From Trichodesmium sp050015995 (GTDB lineage: Bacteria; Cyanobacteriota; Cyanobacteriia; Cyanobacteriales; Microcoleaceae), in contig NZ_JBNHEP010000067.1 of assembly GCF_050015995.1 (NCBI RefSeq), forward strand, positions 1 to 64,000: 64,000 bases of DNA, written 5' to 3'. The first letter of the stretch is position 1. Every line of letters begins with the position of its first letter. Shown one piece after another: positions 19,977-29,622 of this stretch. The translations under genes and the position numbers were made by a program. The notes below the pieces were generated by a model. The model was not told where the DNA came from. It was given only the letters and a program-made list of their open reading frames with translations, and did no database searches.

Positions 19977-20552
19977 ATGAAACAAATATTGCAGTGTATT
20001 TTTCTGACAATTACCGTAACATTACTCTGTTCTTGTACTTCTGCTCAAATCGTTCAACAACCACTAAGTCAACCAAATCATGATAATAATACTGCCGTTG
20101 CTGTTAATTATCCATCTGCCCAAAAAACAGAAATTATCCTCACTGAAAATCTAGAAATAACTACAGGACAGACTATTTATGTTCCGATATATTCTCATGT
20201 ATATTACGCCAACCAGCAACGAATTTATAATTTATCAGCAACTCTAAGTATTCGGAATACTGACCTAGAAAATCCTATAATTATTACTGCGGTAAAATAT
20301 TATGATACAGAGGGAAAATTGGTTAAACAATATCTGCAAAATCCATTAAAATTAAATCCTTTAGTTTCACGGGATTTTTATTTAGAACAAAAAGACCAAA
20401 CTGGCGGTTCTGGAGCCAACTTTTTAGTAGAATGGGTAGCAGAAAAACAAGTAAATGAACCAATAGTTGAAGCGGTAATGGTTGGTGTTTCAGGAAGCCA
20501 AGCAGTGGCATTTTCTAGTTCAGGTAGGGTGATTGAAAATAAAACTAATTAA
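19977..20552 (+). CDS. DUF3124 lipoprotein
   Basis: A 191-residue exported protein. The lipobox-like LLCSC places the lipid-modified Cys near residue 20. The body carries the DUF3124 pattern with IYVPIYSHVY, the later LSIRNTD and the VKYYDTEGKLV strand, a beta-rich fold. The function is unknown. It lies 57 bp after the antiporter on the same strand and may share its transcript. Confidence 0.85.
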   Translation: MKQILQCIFLTITVTLLCSCTSAQIVQQPLSQPNHDNNTAVAVNYPSAQKTEIILTENLEITTGQTIYVPIYSHVYYANQQRIYNLSATLSIRNTDLENPIIITAVKYYDTEGKLVKQYLQNPLKLNPLVSRDFYLEQKDQTGGSGANFLVEWVAEKQVNEPIVEAVMVGVSGSQAVAFSSSGRVIENKTN

Positions 20553-20856
20553 ATGAAGGGATAAAGCGTATTTGAGCCAAATTAATTGGAGATAAAATTT
20601 AACCTCAAAAGCTTTTTTAAGTAGGGGTAAATGTAAAATAAATTTTGTCTAGGTACTCAGTTTATCTGATAAAACTCTTTGGAGATTTAAGATAAGCGTA
20701 ATAAAATTTTTAAGGGTTAACAACCCAAGACCGCTATGGTTTCCTCAAATGATTCAGGTAGGTAGGGGCGCTACCCTAATAAATAAATTCAAAGCAAAAA
20801 AAACAATACTAAGTAAGTTCTATAATAAAAAGTATATCAATTCCGGGAAAAAAATC

Positions 20857-22200
20857 ATGGCAAACATTATTGCTTTACTTGCTTATGACAGCAAAAAAGA
20901 CAACTTAGTTGAATTTGTCAAAAAACATAAAATTGTATTATCTAGGTATCAATTAATAGCGACAGAAAACACTGCCCAATATATTTTACAAGAAACAGGT
21001 ATAGAAATAAATTCTGTATTAGCAGGTCCTTTAGGAGGAGATGCTCAAATAGCTGTAGAAGTAACTACGGGTAATGTAGTTGCTGTTATTTGTTTGGTAG
21101 ACTATCTATTCTATCAATCTTATGAACCCGATATCCAATTATTATTGCGTCTTTGTCAGGTGCATAATGTTCCCATTGCCATCAATATTGCCACCGCAGA
21201 AACTATTATTAACAGTTTCATTCAAACCACTGTTGCTCACCTCATATTTAACCCCATATCTGGTCAAGGTAATGCTCAACAAGAATTATCATTAATTAAA
21301 TCACTTCTCGAACCTTATCTACATTTATATATACATCAAACAACCCCAGACAAAACAGCAGAAGAATTGACAGAATTAGCGATCGCTAAACAAGCAGATA
21401 TAATTATTGCTTCTGGAGGAGATGGTACAGTTTCTGCAGTTGCTGGAGCTTTAGTAAATATAGATATCCCTCTGGGTGTAATTCCCAGGGGAACAGCTAA
21501 CGCCTTTTGTATGGCATTAGGAATTCCCAGTATTACCCCCATCAGAAGTGCTTGCGAAGTTATCTTGGCAGGCAAAACTCGCGTTATAGATGTTGCCCGT
21601 TGCAACGAACGTACCATGATTTTATTAGCAGGGGTGGGATATGAAGCAGAAACCATAGAAAGAGCAGACCGGGAAACCAAAAACCGTTGGGGAGTGCTTG
21701 CATATATGATGGCAGGTTGGCAGCAGCTCAACGAACAGGAACTTTTTGATATTGAAATTGAAATTGACGGGGTGACGAAAACTTTCCAAGCAGGAGCTAT
21801 TACTATTGCTAATGCAGCTCCACCCACATCATTTTTGGCTCAAGGTTTGGGACAAGTAATTATGAATGATGGTCTATTAGAAGTAATGATAATTACCTCC
21901 AATAGTAGACTTCAAGCTGTTAACACTGGAGTTAGAATGTTCGGGTCAGCAATATTTAAAACTCCTGCTCAACATGAAGACACTATTGGTTTGCGGACAA
22001 AACGGGTAAAAGTTAGTACAGATCCACCGCAAAAAGTTGTGCTTGATGGTGAAATTATTGGCACTACTCCTATTGAGGTAGAGTGTATTCCGAGTGGCTT
22101 AATCGTACTTGCTCCACCAACCAATGAAACTGAAGAAAAATCTGCCTGGAGTTTTCTCTCCTTCCCAAAAAGAGTTAAAAATCAGGAGTTGGAAAAATGA
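20857..22200 (+). CDS. Methylglyoxal synthase-like/diacylglycerol kinase-like fusion
   Basis: A 447-residue two-domain protein. Residues about 1-125 have the methylglyoxal synthase (MgsA) fold: IIALLAYDSKK, AGPLGGDAQ with the catalytic Asp, and EPDIQLLLRLCQVHNVPIA. Residues about 130-425 form a YegS/DAGK-family lipid kinase with LIFNPISGQGN, GGDGTVSAVAGAL and PRGTANAFC. An upstream in-frame start at 20749 would add 36 non-conserved residues, so the ATG at 20857 is chosen. Two MgsA histidines (in the VAHDH and PHDPD motifs of E. coli) are Tyr here, so methylglyoxal production is doubtful. The C-terminus ends in repeat-derived codons. Related fusions occur in other cyanobacteria. Confidence 0.9.
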   Translation: MANIIALLAYDSKKDNLVEFVKKHKIVLSRYQLIATENTAQYILQETGIEINSVLAGPLGGDAQIAVEVTTGNVVAVICLVDYLFYQSYEPDIQLLLRLCQVHNVPIAINIATAETIINSFIQTTVAHLIFNPISGQGNAQQELSLIKSLLEPYLHLYIHQTTPDKTAEELTELAIAKQADIIIASGGDGTVSAVAGALVNIDIPLGVIPRGTANAFCMALGIPSITPIRSACEVILAGKTRVIDVARCNERTMILLAGVGYEAETIERADRETKNRWGVLAYMMAGWQQLNEQELFDIEIEIDGVTKTFQAGAITIANAAPPTSFLAQGLGQVIMNDGLLEVMIITSNSRLQAVNTGVRMFGSAIFKTPAQHEDTIGLRTKRVKVSTDPPQKVVLDGEIIGTTPIEVECIPSGLIVLAPPTNETEEKSAWSFLSFPKRVKNQELEK

Positions 22201-22488
22201 AGTAAGAAGTTAGAAGTCAAAAGTTAAAAATCATCGGATAATTTGAAGCTATAAAACAGTATAATCTGATTTATTGTAGGCAAAAAATAAAATATTTATT
22301 AGAATTATCCATTGTAAAATATTTGCCTACATTATCACTTAACTAGCAATTTTTTAATGTGAAAACAGACAGTATTTTCTATCAACTATTTCTCACATTT
22401 CCAACCAGTTTTCTTGAATTAATTGGTGTTGTTCAACAAATAGCTAATTCTGCTAATAATAATTAGATAACTGAAGAGATTCAGACTA

Positions 22489-22613
22489 ATATCATGTCCG
22501 GATAATGAGTGATAAAAAAGTTTTTGTTTGTAGTAGGGCTTTAGCCCTAACTATAGATGGGGCTAAAGCCCTACTACGAGCCTTGATTATAACTATTCAA
22601 GCGAACATTATAT
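22489..22613. repeat. Family A hairpin element, copy 2
   Basis: The ends are ATATCATGTCCGGATAATGAG and, at the right, GTTATAATCAAGG-type sequence closing with CGAACATTATAT. The internal hairpin arms are GTAGTAGGGCTTTAGCCC and its complement. It is in the opposite orientation to the copy at 207. The arm sequence differs from copies 1 and 3, so at least two subfamilies exist. Confidence 0.75.
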
Positions 22614-22648
22614 CCTACATTCCGCACGACAAAATGTAGCATGAAAAA

Positions 22649-22683
<35 letters not shown>

Positions 22684-22995
22684 AATTAAAGTGGTCAATA
22701 GGAGTAAGTAATTGAGTATTTATGCTTAATATTTTCCTGAGAATCTGACTCCTGAGAAAGGTCAATGAATAGGATTTATAGAGTATAAATACGAACCCGC
22801 GCTACCATTTTTGATACTACTTTTAATATTACAACTTGACGTGCGGAATATGGGTTATATAATACCATGTCCGGTAGCATCGGAGCGTGTATAGAATTAA
22901 GTTTCAATTAGAAGAAACCCTTCAGCATAAGTGCCTTCTGCCCTCTGCCTTCCTTCCACAAAAGTACTCTTTGTGCAACAAAGCTATTATTAATT

Positions 22996-23168
22996 AGACC
23001 TCTCCAGAAAATAAACTTGCTCTTTATTTAAGACAAGCTAGAGTTGTAAAATTCACTCTCCGAAATCATTTTTCGTATCTTTTTCGTGAAAATATATTCC
23101 CTGTTAAGTGTTAAGTGTTCCCTACTAGCCGCAAAAAATCTATATCTTTTTCGGAGATATCTATTATA
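22996..23168. repeat. Family E repeat, copy 2
   Basis: The left end TTAGACCTCTCCAGAAAATA is matched by the right end TTTTTCGGAGATATCTATTA. Its right edge abuts the next family A element. Confidence 0.55.
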
Positions 23169-23297
23169 TTATGTTCGGTTAAATAGTTATTATAATTATA
23201 GTTCGTAGTATAGCTCTCAGCCGGAACTGTAGATAGGGCTGAGAGCTATACTACAAACCATATACTTTATTATAAGTGATTATCCGAACATGATATT
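23166..23297. repeat. Family A hairpin element, copy 3
   Basis: This copy has full terminal inverted repeats of about 25 bp: ATATTATGTTCGGTTAAATAG on the left and the inverse ATATCATGTTCGGATAATCA on the right. The arms are GTAGTATAGCTCTCAGCC and its complement, as in copy 1. Confidence 0.78.
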
Positions 23298-23299
23298 AG

Positions 23300-23416
23300 A
23301 CATCTGGTGAAAATTCAAAATCAAATCAGTTATCATCCAGAAATTATTTGTTCTTTCTTCCTGTTCCCTGTTCCCTGTTCCCTGTTCCCTGTTCCCTCTT
23401 TTCCGGAGATATCTAT
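23300..23416. repeat. Family E repeat with CTGTTCC heptamer array
   Basis: It opens with TTAGACATCTGGTGAAAATTC and closes with TCTTTTCCGGAGATATCTA. Between them lie about five CTGTTCC heptamers (23357-23397), a short tandem repeat typical of filamentous cyanobacteria. Confidence 0.6.
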
Positions 23417-23437
23417 TGTTAATTATTGAACAACGCC

Positions 23438-25360
23438 TCATTCGATTATTTCTAATGCATCTATCTTAGCTTTAATGTCTTCGTCTTCAAGATTGTTGTA
23501 GTGTTTGTTTAGTAAAATAATATCTTTTGGTTGCCAATCCACCTTTTTAACCACTTTATTAATCTGTGCTTTCAATTCAGGGCGCAGATATTCTAGATTT
23601 TCAGTGTTTGGCCAAGCATCAGCAAAAATCTCCAAAATTTTGTTGCCCTCTTCCCTACTAATAGATCGTTCCTCCCCAAAATTATTTATTTGATCGGGAT
23701 ATCGTTTTGGTGAACCCAACCATTGAATTAAAGTAATGGTATTAGATTCTCCTCCACTTGTAAAGTAAGCAAGAAAACGAAGTCCTGCTTCTTGCTCTCT
23801 GTTTCTATGAGTTGCATTCAAAATTTGTAAAATCTGCTGAGTATTAAATTTTCCAATCTGGGCTAGTGTTTTTGCTGTTGCTTCACGAACCTCCGAATCT
23901 TCATCCTCCAACAAACCTAACAATTGGGGAATCAATTGTTTAGCCTCCGAACCCATCTCACCCACTGCCAATACTGTTGCTTCACGGACATCCGAATTTT
24001 CATCTTTCAACAACTGCTGCAACTGGGGAATCAATTGTTTAGCCTCCGAACCCAGATTACCCACTGCGGATGCTACAGCAGCACGGACATCGGAATTTTC
24101 ATCCTTCAACAACTGCTGCAACTGAGGAATCAATTGTTTAGCCTCCGACTCCAGATTACCCACTGCGGATGCTGCAGCAGCACGGACACGCTCATCTTCA
24201 TCTTTGAACAACTGCTGAAACTGAGGAATCAATTGTTTAGCCTCCGACCCCAGATTACCCACTGCGGATGCTGCAGCGGAACGCACACGGTCATCCTTAT
24301 CTTTAAACAACTGCTGAAACTGAGGAATAAATTGTTTAGCAGTCTCCGACCTCATCTCACCCAATGCCCATGCTGCTGCTCTACGAACACCCACATCTTC
24401 ATCGCTGAACAACTTCTCCAACTCAGGAATAAATTGTTGGGCATCCCTTTCTATCTCACTCATCGCCCTTATTACTGCAAAACGAACACGTATGTTTCGA
24501 TCCCTCGACAACTGCAGTAGTTGGGGAATCAATTCCATAGCTTCCCACCCCATGTCACCCACTGCTGTTGCTGCTACATAACGAACCTCCGAATGTTCAT
24601 CGCTGAACAACTGCTGCAACTGGGGAATCAATTCTTTACCTTCCGATCCCATCTCATCCGCTATTATTGCTGCTGCGTAACGGACATCTGAATTTTCATC
24701 CCTCAATAACTGCTGCAACTGGGGAATCAATTCTTTAGCTTCCCACCCCAAATTACCTACTGCTGTTACTGCTGCTCTAAGGACATCCGAATTTTTATCC
24801 TTCAACAACTGCTGCAACTGGGGAATAAATTCTTTAGCGTCTGACCCCATCTCACCCACTGCTGTTACTGCTGCTGCACGGACACGCCAATTTCTATCCT
24901 TTAACAACTGCTGCAACTGGGGAATCAATTCTTGATTCTCTGACCCTATCTTACCCACTGCTGTTGCTGCTGCTCTAATAACACGCCAATTTTCATCCCT
25001 GAACAACTGTAGTAACTGGGGAATAAATTGTTTAGCCTCCGACCCTATCTCACCTATTGCTCTTGCTGCTGCCAAACGAACACGGAAATCTCTATCCCTC
25101 AATAATTTTCCAATTTGTTCTACTCGCTCCGACGGAATTTCAACAACAGGTTTAAAGTCATATTCAGACATTTTTTTCATAGCCTCACTCCAAACATCAG
25201 GGTCAGAATCATCTAATGCTGACCACATTCCCTGGAGCTGCCAGTCTTCTGGCGGTGATTTGTCAGAAGCTTGAACATGACTCAAATTTACTACTAATAA
25301 CGCTACCAATAACAGCAGCAAAAAACGCCATTTACGAAGAAAGGAGTTAGAGAGTTTCAT
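23438..25360 (-). CDS. Secreted HEAT-repeat protein, truncated paralogue of the HEAT-NACHT protein
   Basis: A 640-residue protein. The Sec signal peptide (about 1-31) has a Leu-rich core and a VQA cleavage-like site. Thirteen HEAT repeats of about 33 residues follow (about 87-515), with consensus DEDSxVRxAAAxAVGxxGSE then AKxLIPQLQQLL. A conserved closing domain begins at GGESNTITLIQWLGSP. It aligns along its whole length with the N-terminal part of the protein ending at 29608, but stops just before the transmembrane and NACHT segments, where repeat DNA begins. By sequence it is an exported alpha-solenoid that lacks the signalling half. The spacer 25361-25770 carries a family D repeat and no gene. 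Confidence 0.88.
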   Translation of the reverse strand: MKLSNSFLRKWRFLLLLLVALLVVNLSHVQASDKSPPEDWQLQGMWSALDDSDPDVWSEAMKKMSEYDFKPVVEIPSERVEQIGKLLRDRDFRVRLAAARAIGEIGSEAKQFIPQLLQLFRDENWRVIRAAATAVGKIGSENQELIPQLQQLLKDRNWRVRAAAVTAVGEMGSDAKEFIPQLQQLLKDKNSDVLRAAVTAVGNLGWEAKELIPQLQQLLRDENSDVRYAAAIIADEMGSEGKELIPQLQQLFSDEHSEVRYVAATAVGDMGWEAMELIPQLLQLSRDRNIRVRFAVIRAMSEIERDAQQFIPELEKLFSDEDVGVRRAAAWALGEMRSETAKQFIPQFQQLFKDKDDRVRSAAASAVGNLGSEAKQLIPQFQQLFKDEDERVRAAAASAVGNLESEAKQLIPQLQQLLKDENSDVRAAVASAVGNLGSEAKQLIPQLQQLLKDENSDVREATVLAVGEMGSEAKQLIPQLLGLLEDEDSEVREATAKTLAQIGKFNTQQILQILNATHRNREQEAGLRFLAYFTSGGESNTITLIQWLGSPKRYPDQINNFGEERSISREEGNKILEIFADAWPNTENLEYLRPELKAQINKVVKKVDWQPKDIILLNKHYNNLEDEDIKAKIDALEIIE

Positions 25361-25537
25361 CGTCTTAAGATTGAGAGATAGAAAGCAGCATTTTTAAGCT
25401 TAACATAATTAAATTGACGGAAGAAAAAATTTAAGAAAGAATTTAGGCGAACTGAGATTGCTTCGCTCTACTTTGTTCCAGTCACAATGACAGAATAATA
25501 TCTTGGTAGTCCTGTGTTAGGGCTAAAGCCCTACTAA

Positions 25538-25694
25538 TAGCGCGTCAAGCTTGAAAATGTGGTTGAAAAAACCTAACCCCCCAACCCCCTTCCCTGCAAG
25601 GGAAGGGGGGAAATTCTCCCCTCTCCTTGCAGGAGAGGGGTTGGGGGAGAGGTCTTCATTGACTCGCTCTTTACCCACATTTTAAAGCTAGACG
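25538..25694. repeat. Family D repeat, solitary copy
   Basis: This copy includes CCTAACCCCCCAACCCCC, a hairpin of CCCCTCTCCTTGCAGGAGAGGGG, and the tail TTCATTGACTCGCTCTTTAC through AGCTAGACGAG. It is the same unit that is tandemly repeated at 30083-30565. Confidence 0.7.
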
Positions 25695-25770
25695 AGGTAC
25701 TACAATTTTAGTCTAGACACACTACTACAAACAAAAACCTGATATAAATTTAATCAATTTATATCTTTTA

Positions 25771-27737
25771 TTACTTGGGATTTTGCCACCCTTCAACAAT
25801 AGCAACTCCTACATTAACGTAAGGATTATCTAATAATTCTTTGAGTGCTTCTTTGCCTCCTGCTTGTAATGCTCCGACAAAACGTTGACGATTATTTGGC
25901 GGAATAGAAGCGGTGACAAATGCTTCTTTTTCTGCATCTGTGGCATCGGGATTATTTGATTCTAATTGTTTCAATAATTTTTGAATTTCCTCAGCAGCTT
26001 CGGCGAGGGTTTGCTTTTCTTGGGAGCTATAATTATATTGGGTTCCACTTCCCATAACTTGACTGCCACTTTCAGCTTTTTCAATTACATTAGCGCCATC
26101 CATACTGCTACTATTTGTTTCAACTACTTCACCAACTTTAGCTTGACCAACTTTAGCTTGACTAAAGTCAAATTTTGATTTTTTAGGATCATTCATTTGT
26201 TCACTCCTTATATTCTTAAATTCAGTATTAGGGTTAGCTTCAATATTAGGGCTAGCTTCAATATTAGGGTTAAATTCAGTATTAGGGTTAGCTTCAATAT
26301 TAGGGTTAACTTCAATATTTATATTACTATTTTTCTCAACAATCAGCAATTTAATAATTTCTAGTAGGTTGAAATTATCTCCATTTTTTGATAGTTCCGA
26401 CCGAGAATTTAATCGTTGAATAAATTGGTCGCTCACCACATGGTCTTTCGTTTCCGCTGCATTTTGTAATAATTTCTCTCGCAGTAACCAGGCTTTTTCG
26501 TAGGGTAAAAGGGTGGCTAATAATAGATAAACTCCTCGAAATCTGGGGTCGTTAATATGTTGTTCTAATTTTTCATTTTCTCCACTGAGAAATGTCTGCA
26601 CGATAAAATATTCTTGAATTTTGTCATGGCGGAAATACCATTGGGAACCGGAATTTGTTTCGACATGGCGTTGACGGCGCAAAACCATTTTGTACTTTTC
26701 CATGCAATGTAGCTCTTTTTTCCACTCGGACGGAATATTAATTTCATCGTTGAGGCGCATTTGATATGCTGTTTCGGCAAATTCTGTCAGGGGAAAAGAA
26801 TTAAAATTTATCCGGTCGTATTCTGCTGCCATCACCTGATACTGCTGTTGTTGCAGGTTGAGCAAGTCGGGGGTTTTTCCCTGGGCGAGAATTTGCCCGA
26901 CAATGGTTAGATCCATGGGATTTGATAGTAACCGACGGACTGCTTTGCGCTCTTCCTCTGACTGTTTCTGGTTATTGAATGCTTTTTCCAGGTATTCTTC
27001 GCAAGCATCTTCATATTCGGAGCGGGAAATTGAAGTTTCTGCGGATGGCGTAAACTGACGACTGCGGAGAAAACTGCCAATTTGCTGACGTTGCAATGGT
27101 TGGAGAATATAGGTTTTGGTGGCAGAAGGTGGAATCCAATCTAGGGGTTGTGTTGTTAGGAGAATATGACCCCGGAAATGACGCTCGACAAAATAACTGA
27201 TTTTAGTGCGGGTGTCGGGGGTGACTTCATTGAGACCGTCGATACAAATTTCTAGGGCGTTGTTGTAGATAAGGTTTTCTAGGAATTTGCGGTCTGTTTG
27301 AGAAATGGGGATTTTGGCTTGGATGGCAGCGATCGCTCCTTCGGCACATTTGCTGGCGGGTAGGTAAACTAAGAGATTTTTGCAGGTTTTCGCCCAGTAG
27401 CGCAGGAACATAGATTTGCCGAGACCAGATTCTCCTTCAATGATCATGGGAGATTGCACTTTGGCAATGGCAGTTTTGATGGGTTGGAGGTTGTGGGTAT
27501 TTTTCGGGCAAACCTTGGAGTCGGGAAAGTAATCTTGAGGGTTGAAACTGTCGAGGTTAGCGTCTGCGATGAGGAGGGGTTGGAAAGGGGAGAGGAGTCG
27601 GCGGCGGAGGAATGGTATCCAGGTGAGTAATAAACCGATGTAACCGAGTCCGGCAAATCTACGAATCTGGGGATGCCAGAATAGGCTTTGAATTTGGGGA
27701 GATTTGGGATAGAGGCAGAGAGAGGAGAATGAGCCAA
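25771..27737 (-). CDS. NACHT/STAND NTPase half of a frameshifted HEAT-TM-NACHT gene
   Basis: An independent start is possible at the GTG at 27459 (562 residues), but the frame is open back to 27737 and overlaps the end of the HEAT gene. NTPase motifs are Walker A GESGLGKS, Walker B LEICIDGLNE and a sensor-like HILLTTQP. A helical STAND region follows. Then come an Asn/Glu/Pro six-residue tandem repeat (NPNIEANPNTEF), a linker with FDFSQAKVGQAKVGEV, and a C-terminal domain (LAEAAEEIQKLLKQL through AGGKEALKELL) that I recall as common at the ends of cyanobacterial STAND proteins. The family couples ligand sensing to ATP-driven oligomerisation. Together with the HEAT ORF it would give about 1270 residues. 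Confidence 0.85.
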
Positions 27738-29608
27738 GTTATGGGGTGCAGTAGTAGAATTTTCCAGATGTAGGATAAAACTTGTATTCCTTCTAATATC
27801 TTGATTTTTGTGTCGATGGAATCAGCATGAGTAGAGTTGGCAGCTTTTAAATTTTTGTAGTGAGTGGTGAGGAGGTTAATGTCTTGGGGTTGCCATTTGA
27901 CGCGATCGACTACTTTAGCAATTTGTCTTTCTAATTCTGGGCGTAAGTCTTCTAGGGTTTCGGTTGCTTGCCAAATTTCAGCAAAGAGTTTTAAGACTTT
28001 TTTGCCTTCTTTTCGAGAATTATCAAACTTATTATTTTCATAGGGGTATTCTTTGGGTGAACCCAACCATTGAATTAAGGTAACGGTGTTAGATTCTCCG
28101 CCACTGACAAGGTAAGCGGTAAAACGAAGTTTTGCTTCTTCATAGCTGCTTTTAAGGGCTGCATTTAAAATTGGGAAAATCTCCTGAGTATTCAATTTTC
28201 CCATTTCACCCACTGCTGTTGCTGCTGCTTTACGGACAGAGGAATCATCATCACTCAACAACTTTAGCAATTGAGGAATATATTGTTTAGCCTCTGACCC
28301 CATCTCGCCTATTGCTGTTGCTGCTGAATAACGGACAAACGAATCATCATCTCTAAACAACTGTACTAACTCGGGAATCAATTCTTTAGCCTCCGCCCCG
28401 ATCTGACCTACTGCCCACGCTGCTGTTGCACGAACTCTCGAATCATCATCACTCAACAACTGCAGCAACTGGGGAATCAATTCTTTAGCTTCTGACCCCA
28501 TCTCACCCACTGCCATTGCTGCTGCTGCACGGACATCCGAATCATCATCACTCAACAACTGCAGCAACTGAGGAATCAATTCTTTAGCCTCTGACCCCAT
28601 CTCACCCACTGCTGTTGCAGCAGCAGCAAGGGCAGTCCAATCTTTGTCCCTTAACAACTGTAGCAACTGGGGAATCAATTCTTTAGCCTCTGACCCCATC
28701 TTACCCACTGCTGTTGCTGCTGCTGCACGGACATTTGAATCTTTATTGCTGAACAACTGTAGCAACTGTGGGATTAATTGTTCAGCCTCCGACCCTAGAT
28801 TACCCACTGCCCTTGCTGCTGCTTTACAGACACGCCAATCATCATCACTCAACAACTGCAACAACTGGGGAATAAATTCTTTAGCCTCCGACCCTAGATT
28901 ACCCACTGCTATTGCTGCTGCTTTACGGACACGCCAATCATCATCACTCAACAACTGCAACAACTGGGGAATAAATTCTTTAGCCTCCGACCCTAGATTA
29001 CCCACTGCTATTGCTGCTGCTCTACGAACATCCGAGTCTTTATCGCTCAACAACTTCTGCAACTGTGGAATAAATTGTTCAGCCTCCGACCCTAGATTAC
29101 CCACTACTATTGCTGCTGCGGAACGGACACGCGAATCATCATCCCTCAACAACTGCTGCAACTGTAGAATAAATTGTTCAGCCTCCGACCCCATCTCACC
29201 CACTGCCGTTGCTGCTGCATAACGGACACGCCAATCTTGATCGCCGAACAACTTCTGCAACTGTGGAATAAATTGTTCGGCCTCCGACCCCATCTCACCC
29301 ACTACTTTTGCTGCTACTGCAAGGACATCTGAATCTTTATTGCTCAACAATTTTCCAATTTGCTCAATCCGCTCCGGGGGAATCTCAACAGGAGGCTTAA
29401 GGTTATACTCAGACATTTTCTCCAAAGCTGCAACCAAAACATCAGGGTCAGAATCATCCAAAGCTGCCAACATTCCCTGGAGTTGCCAGTCTTCGGGGGG
29501 TGACTTCTCAGAAGCTCGAACATGACCCAAATTTACTACCAACAGCACCAACAACAACAGCAGCAAAAAACGCCATTTACGGAGAAAGGGGTTAGAGATT
29601 TTCATCAT
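27659..29608 (-). CDS. HEAT-repeat sensor half with signal peptide and membrane segment
   Basis: A 649-residue ORF. The Sec-type signal peptide has a Leu-rich core ending VRA. Twelve HEAT repeats of exactly 33 residues follow, with consensus DDDSxVRxAAAxAVGxMGSE then AKELIPQLLQLL. The conserved GGESNTVTLIQWLGSP domain comes next, then a hydrophobic helix (LLLHPITWLILLSLPL). The ORF then loses frame and stops. The other frame continues seamlessly into a second hydrophobic segment, an RRR cluster and the NACHT ATPase. One extra base near the CT-rich run at about 27705-27725 would explain the break, either as a real mutation, an assembly error or a programmed +1 shift. Several central repeats are almost identical at DNA level, which suggests recent duplication. 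Confidence 0.88.
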   Translation of the reverse strand: MMKISNPFLRKWRFLLLLLLVLLVVNLGHVRASEKSPPEDWQLQGMLAALDDSDPDVLVAALEKMSEYNLKPPVEIPPERIEQIGKLLSNKDSDVLAVAAKVVGEMGSEAEQFIPQLQKLFGDQDWRVRYAAATAVGEMGSEAEQFILQLQQLLRDDDSRVRSAAAIVVGNLGSEAEQFIPQLQKLLSDKDSDVRRAAAIAVGNLGSEAKEFIPQLLQLLSDDDWRVRKAAAIAVGNLGSEAKEFIPQLLQLLSDDDWRVCKAAARAVGNLGSEAEQLIPQLLQLFSNKDSNVRAAAATAVGKMGSEAKELIPQLLQLLRDKDWTALAAAATAVGEMGSEAKELIPQLLQLLSDDDSDVRAAAAMAVGEMGSEAKELIPQLLQLLSDDDSRVRATAAWAVGQIGAEAKELIPELVQLFRDDDSFVRYSAATAIGEMGSEAKQYIPQLLKLLSDDDSSVRKAAATAVGEMGKLNTQEIFPILNAALKSSYEEAKLRFTAYLVSGGESNTVTLIQWLGSPKEYPYENNKFDNSRKEGKKVLKLFAEIWQATETLEDLRPELERQIAKVVDRVKWQPQDINLLTTHYKNLKAANSTHADSIDTKIKILEGIQVLSYIWKILLLHPITWLILLSLPLSQISPNSKPILASPDS

Positions 29609-29622
29609 CTTAGATTGAGAGA

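Noticed and set aside
23924..24520. 198-codon plus-strand ORF
   Set aside because: Antisense of the HEAT repeats. The repetitive protein pattern simply mirrors the 99-bp units of the real gene.
28644..29222. 192-codon plus-strand ORF with NNCSNWGINS repeats
   Set aside because: Antisense shadow of the second HEAT gene.
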